A DNA stretch of 35,965 bases, taken from positions 1 through 35,965 of the forward strand of contig ASOC01000006.1 of the NCBI GenBank assembly GCA_000405945.1, given 5' to 3'. This DNA is from Candidatus Omnitrophus fodinae SCGC AAA011-A17 (GTDB lineage Bacteria; Omnitrophota; Omnitrophia; Omnitrophales; Omnitrophaceae). Each line of letters starts with the position of its first letter. Positions within the stretch are counted from its first letter, which is position 1. The notes under the pieces are model-generated. The model was not told the origin of the DNA. It ran no database searches and worked only from the letters and a program-made list of their open reading frames with translations. A program made the position numbers and the translations under genes. Shown here piece after piece: positions 33,479-35,965 of the stretch.

Positions 33479-35965
33479 TCAGTCGTCAATATCGTGGATG
33501 ACGCCGGCCGGATCAAGCACCGTGGCAGGCGGCTCTTGAATCCCCGGAGTCATGTGATCCGTGTCCACGCCATGCTCATGGATTGTGGAAATCGTGGCAT
33601 GCACATCAACGGGGTCGCCGTGACCCGGCCCAACCCCCTGAAACGCGCCATGAATTTCAAGCTCAACGCCGGGCTGGTTGGCGCAGAATTCCCCTCGCAC
33701 GGCAAAGTCCTGGGCAATGCCTGCAACAATAGCGCTTTTCTGTCCCTCGTTCAGAGCTGCGTAGGCCGCTTCAAGAGCCGTGATCACTCCATTCGGCCCC
33801 ACTTTAATAATGTGGCCGGGAATAAATTGATCCAGGATTTCGACCGGAATAAATTGTGCGTTATCTCGGAGAAAATTCTGGACAATCTCGTTGTTCAGCC
33901 GCTGATCCTGGGCAACCTGGGAATTATTGACCGGTTCGATCACGGGACCGGCACCGATCAATTGGCCGATATTCACTGAAGACGGATCAAAAGGCATATT
34001 TTGCCTCTCCATGAAATCCTGCCTGGCCTCTCCGGGAGAAGCCCAAGGGGCTCCCGCGTCAAGATGACGTTCGCCGGGCATTGGAAGGCCTCCCATGGGA
34101 AGGATGCCGGGCATTGCCATATTTTCACCCACTACGATCGGTGCGCCCATCATCCCCGGCATGGGCAGGGGATGAGCTCCCTCCGGCCGTGTCCATTCGC
34201 CGGCCTCGCGCCTTTCGGGGCCCATTTCGCGCCGTTCCGGTGACATACGAGAGACCATCGTGTCCATCGCATTTGAAAATGTCTCCACGTCCACGCCTTT
34301 CATGGCAGCGCCCATCATGGCGGCGATACCCTGCATGACAGCTCCGTCAAAGACTGCGGGTGGAGGCTGATTCATTTCCCGGTTAGGCGCGGGCATTTTG
34401 CCCTCCTCGCCAGGACGGTTGATGGGGCCCCTCTCGTTCACAAGCCCCATCGGTGCGGGCGGCATATTGCCTCTTCCATCAATTGTTCCCGTAGCGGGAG
34501 GGCCGCTGAAAAATCGGTCTTGAAGAACTCCCGCCATGTTCTGAATTGCTGTCTGCATTGATTCGATACGATTCATCATTTCCGGCGTTGCTTCAGCGCG
34601 GAATTCATTCCGGATAGCCCCCAAGCCCACGTCCATAGCTGCCTGGACAGCGCGGATGCTTTCTCTCAGATCCACATTCGGACCTTCCGGCCGGTCTGCC
34701 GGTCCCATGTTGGGGCCCCTTGTCTGAGGAGCCGCAGAGAGTAACGCAATCGTGGGAGCCATCATTGCGAGCCCGCGCATGCGGTCTTCAACCATAGTGC
34801 CGGGATTAAACGCCTGGGGCCGCATGCCAGCCGCCTGTCCTTGACTTCCCTCAGAGCGGGGGCCAGTTTGCTCTCCGGAAGTATTTGCCGGCCGATTTTC
34901 AAAACCATTACCGCCGGCTCCTTCCTGCCCGAAAGCCTGGTTTAAAATAATATTTTGCGACGAATCCAACTCGGCAGGCAAAATGCATCCGAAATCCAGA
35001 TTGAAGTCAGCCACATTTCCAGCGCGTTGCCCCCCGCCTGCATTGACTCCACCGGGTTGCTCACCTGGGACATCCATCATGGGCCCTCTGGAACCCGGGA
35101 TGTCGTTCAGAATGGATTCAGAATCAGCTGGTGCGGGATCGGTATCTTTTCTTTCAGAACCCGAACCTGTGTTTGTGCCGCCGCCAGTTTCTGCACGACT
35201 CAAATCTCGCGCGCCGATGGGAGTAAGGTCATTCAAAATGGAATCCGCAGGTAGGCCTGTGTCTGCTCCCTGCACGGTCGTCCCTGCCGGCGAAGTGTCC
35301 TGATCGAATCGGATATTGCCTATACCGCCTTCTAGATCAGTTGCTGGGCCGCGAGTAACTGTAGTGCCGTCCGTGAACGTTGATTTGGTTACTCCGTCGT
35401 CCATAACTCCGGTTCGACCCACAAATTTGCTTTCTCCTGATAGATTGGTTGATATCCCTCCGCGATCAGAGACCGTTGCGTTGCGATCGCGTGGCATACC
35501 TTCGCTATCGAACATCGCTCCATCGACCGACGCGTCATTGCCATCGCCCGAGTATACTTCCTGAGCTCCTTCAGGCACCGGCTGCCCGGCCGTCAAAAGG
35601 GGAGGAGCCACGGTGGCTATCTCCGTAACTGCGTTCGGTTGATTATCCACAATCCCCAGCGCTTCTCCCACATTTCTAAAAACACCTCCCAGAAATCCTC
35701 CTGAATCACCTTGTGCACTACCCTCTCGGCCGCTTGCGCTCATCAAGCCGCCAGAACTACCCTCTCGGCCGCTCGCGCTTATCAATCCGCCAGAACTACC
35801 CTCTCGGCCGCTTGCGCTTATCAATCCGCCAGAACTACCCTCTCGGCCGCTCGCGCTTATCAATCCGCCAGAACTACCCTCTCGGCCGCTCGCGCTTATC
35901 AATCCGCCAGAACTACCCTCTCGGCCGCTCGCGCTTATCAATCCGCCAGGACTACCCTCTCGGCC
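33479..35965 (-). CDS. long low-complexity repeat protein, 5' end outside window
   Basis: The frame is open to the window edge, so more than 828 residues with the start missing; the TTG at 35941 is not convincing. The visible N-terminal part is tandem copies of LISASGREGSSGG. Then come about 600 residues rich in Gly, Pro, Met, Glu and Asn with no clear domain (MGPADRPEGPNVDLRES, PERREMGPERREAGEW). Near the C-terminus is a more ordered part (VEILDQFIPGHIIKVGPNG, LNEGQKSAIVAGIAQDF) and a His/Asp-rich tail ending VIHDIDD. Probably a large, mainly disordered surface or structural protein. I do not recognise the family. Confidence 0.7.
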   Translation of the reverse strand, partial: GREGSPGGLISASGREGSSGGLISASGREGSSGGLISASGREGSSGGLISASGREGSSGGLISASGREGSSGGLMSASGREGSAQGDSGGFLGGVFRNVGEALGIVDNQPNAVTEIATVAPPLLTAGQPVPEGAQEVYSGDGNDASVDGAMFDSEGMPRDRNATVSDRGGISTNLSGESKFVGRTGVMDDGVTKSTFTDGTTVTRGPATDLEGGIGNIRFDQDTSPAGTTVQGADTGLPADSILNDLTPIGARDLSRAETGGGTNTGSGSERKDTDPAPADSESILNDIPGSRGPMMDVPGEQPGGVNAGGGQRAGNVADFNLDFGCILPAELDSSQNIILNQAFGQEGAGGNGFENRPANTSGEQTGPRSEGSQGQAAGMRPQAFNPGTMVEDRMRGLAMMAPTIALLSAAPQTRGPNMGPADRPEGPNVDLRESIRAVQAAMDVGLGAIRNEFRAEATPEMMNRIESMQTAIQNMAGVLQDRFFSGPPATGTIDGRGNMPPAPMGLVNERGPINRPGEEGKMPAPNREMNQPPPAVFDGAVMQGIAAMMGAAMKGVDVETFSNAMDTMVSRMSPERREMGPERREAGEWTRPEGAHPLPMPGMMGAPIVVGENMAMPGILPMGGLPMPGERHLDAGAPWASPGEARQDFMERQNMPFDPSSVNIGQLIGAGPVIEPVNNSQVAQDQRLNNEIVQNFLRDNAQFIPVEILDQFIPGHIIKVGPNGVITALEAAYAALNEGQKSAIVAGIAQDFAVRGEFCANQPGVELEIHGAFQGVGPGHGDPVDVHATISTIHEHGVDTDHMTPGIQEPPATVLDPAGVIHDIDD
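35717..35965. repeat. 39-bp in-frame tandem repeat
   Basis: The 15-mer ACTACCCTCTCGGCC occurs at 35717, 35756, 35795, 35834, 35873, 35912 and 35951, exactly 39 bases apart, and the array runs off the window. Each unit encodes 13 residues (LISASGREGSSGG on the minus strand). The copy next to unique sequence has diverged (LMSASGREGSAQG), and copies differ by C/T changes at two positions, so the array grew by duplication and not by mis-assembly of one unit alone. Confidence 0.95.

Noticed and set aside
35717-35965. CRISPR array
   Set aside because: The units are contiguous 39-base copies with no unique spacers, in frame with a long coding sequence, and no cas genes are present.

Overview
The window looks like part of the chromosome of a Gram-negative, probably anaerobic or facultatively anaerobic, uncultivated-type bacterium of moderate GC content. 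The evidence is a set of signal peptides and a lipobox, a TPR/beta-barrel outer-membrane-type protein, a periplasmic octaheme cytochrome c, pyruvate:ferredoxin oxidoreductase, and long soluble and low-complexity proteins. No rRNA or tRNA gene gives taxonomy. An origin in the PVC/Omnitrophota neighbourhood is a guess from gene style only.

Layout. (1) 1-1960: two abutting insertion sequences. One is a frameshifted IS630-type transposase cut by the window edge. The other is a complete IS4/IS1380-like element with 15-bp terminal repeats, which has cut off the 3' end of a TPR/beta-barrel gene (1911-3038). (2) 3056-7112: a DUF3307-like membrane protein, a large hairpin element, a conserved cysteine-motif protein, and a VLCAD-type acyl-CoA dehydrogenase with a small membrane protein. 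(3) 7228-15919: housekeeping and accessory genes: TypA/BipA, a secreted Cys-His-Asp protein, a DEAD-box helicase, an aminotransferase, a lipoprotein/macrodomain pair, and a purine permease/guanine deaminase pair. (4) 15920-20442: a c-di-GMP module. A membrane histidine kinase is followed by a REC-GGDEF(degenerate)-EAL protein, then on the same strand by an RNA with the conserved core of a GEMM-I (c-di-GMP/cGAMP) riboswitch, a strong intrinsic terminator, and a 41-codon ORF with its own ribosome binding site. (5) 20560-26399: a parvulin-like secreted protein carrying a GC-rich palindromic insertion in frame, then nifJ and its usual dihydroorotate-dehydrogenase-like partner. (6) 26466-29974: a beta-carbonic-anhydrase-like protein coupled to a GAF histidine kinase, and an octaheme cytochrome of the hydroxylamine oxidoreductase family. 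(7) 30077-33187: an lsrF homologue overlapping a zinc dehydrogenase, then an ACR3-type arsenite exporter behind a DUF134 gene whose promoter contains a palindromic operator. (8) 33190-35965: a gene-remnant zone, then a long low-complexity protein with 13-residue tandem repeats that runs off the window.

How parts fit together. The kinase, response regulator and riboswitch could form one local circuit: the kinase sets the activity of the EAL protein, and the c-di-GMP level is read by the RNA next door. Permease and deaminase make a purine salvage pair, nifJ and its partner a pyruvate module, and DUF134 and ACR3 a likely metalloid-response unit. The most unusual items are the riboswitch beside the c-di-GMP enzyme with only a tiny ORF as target, the palindromic element inside the parvulin-like protein, the non-Lsr context of lsrF, and the repeat protein at the end.
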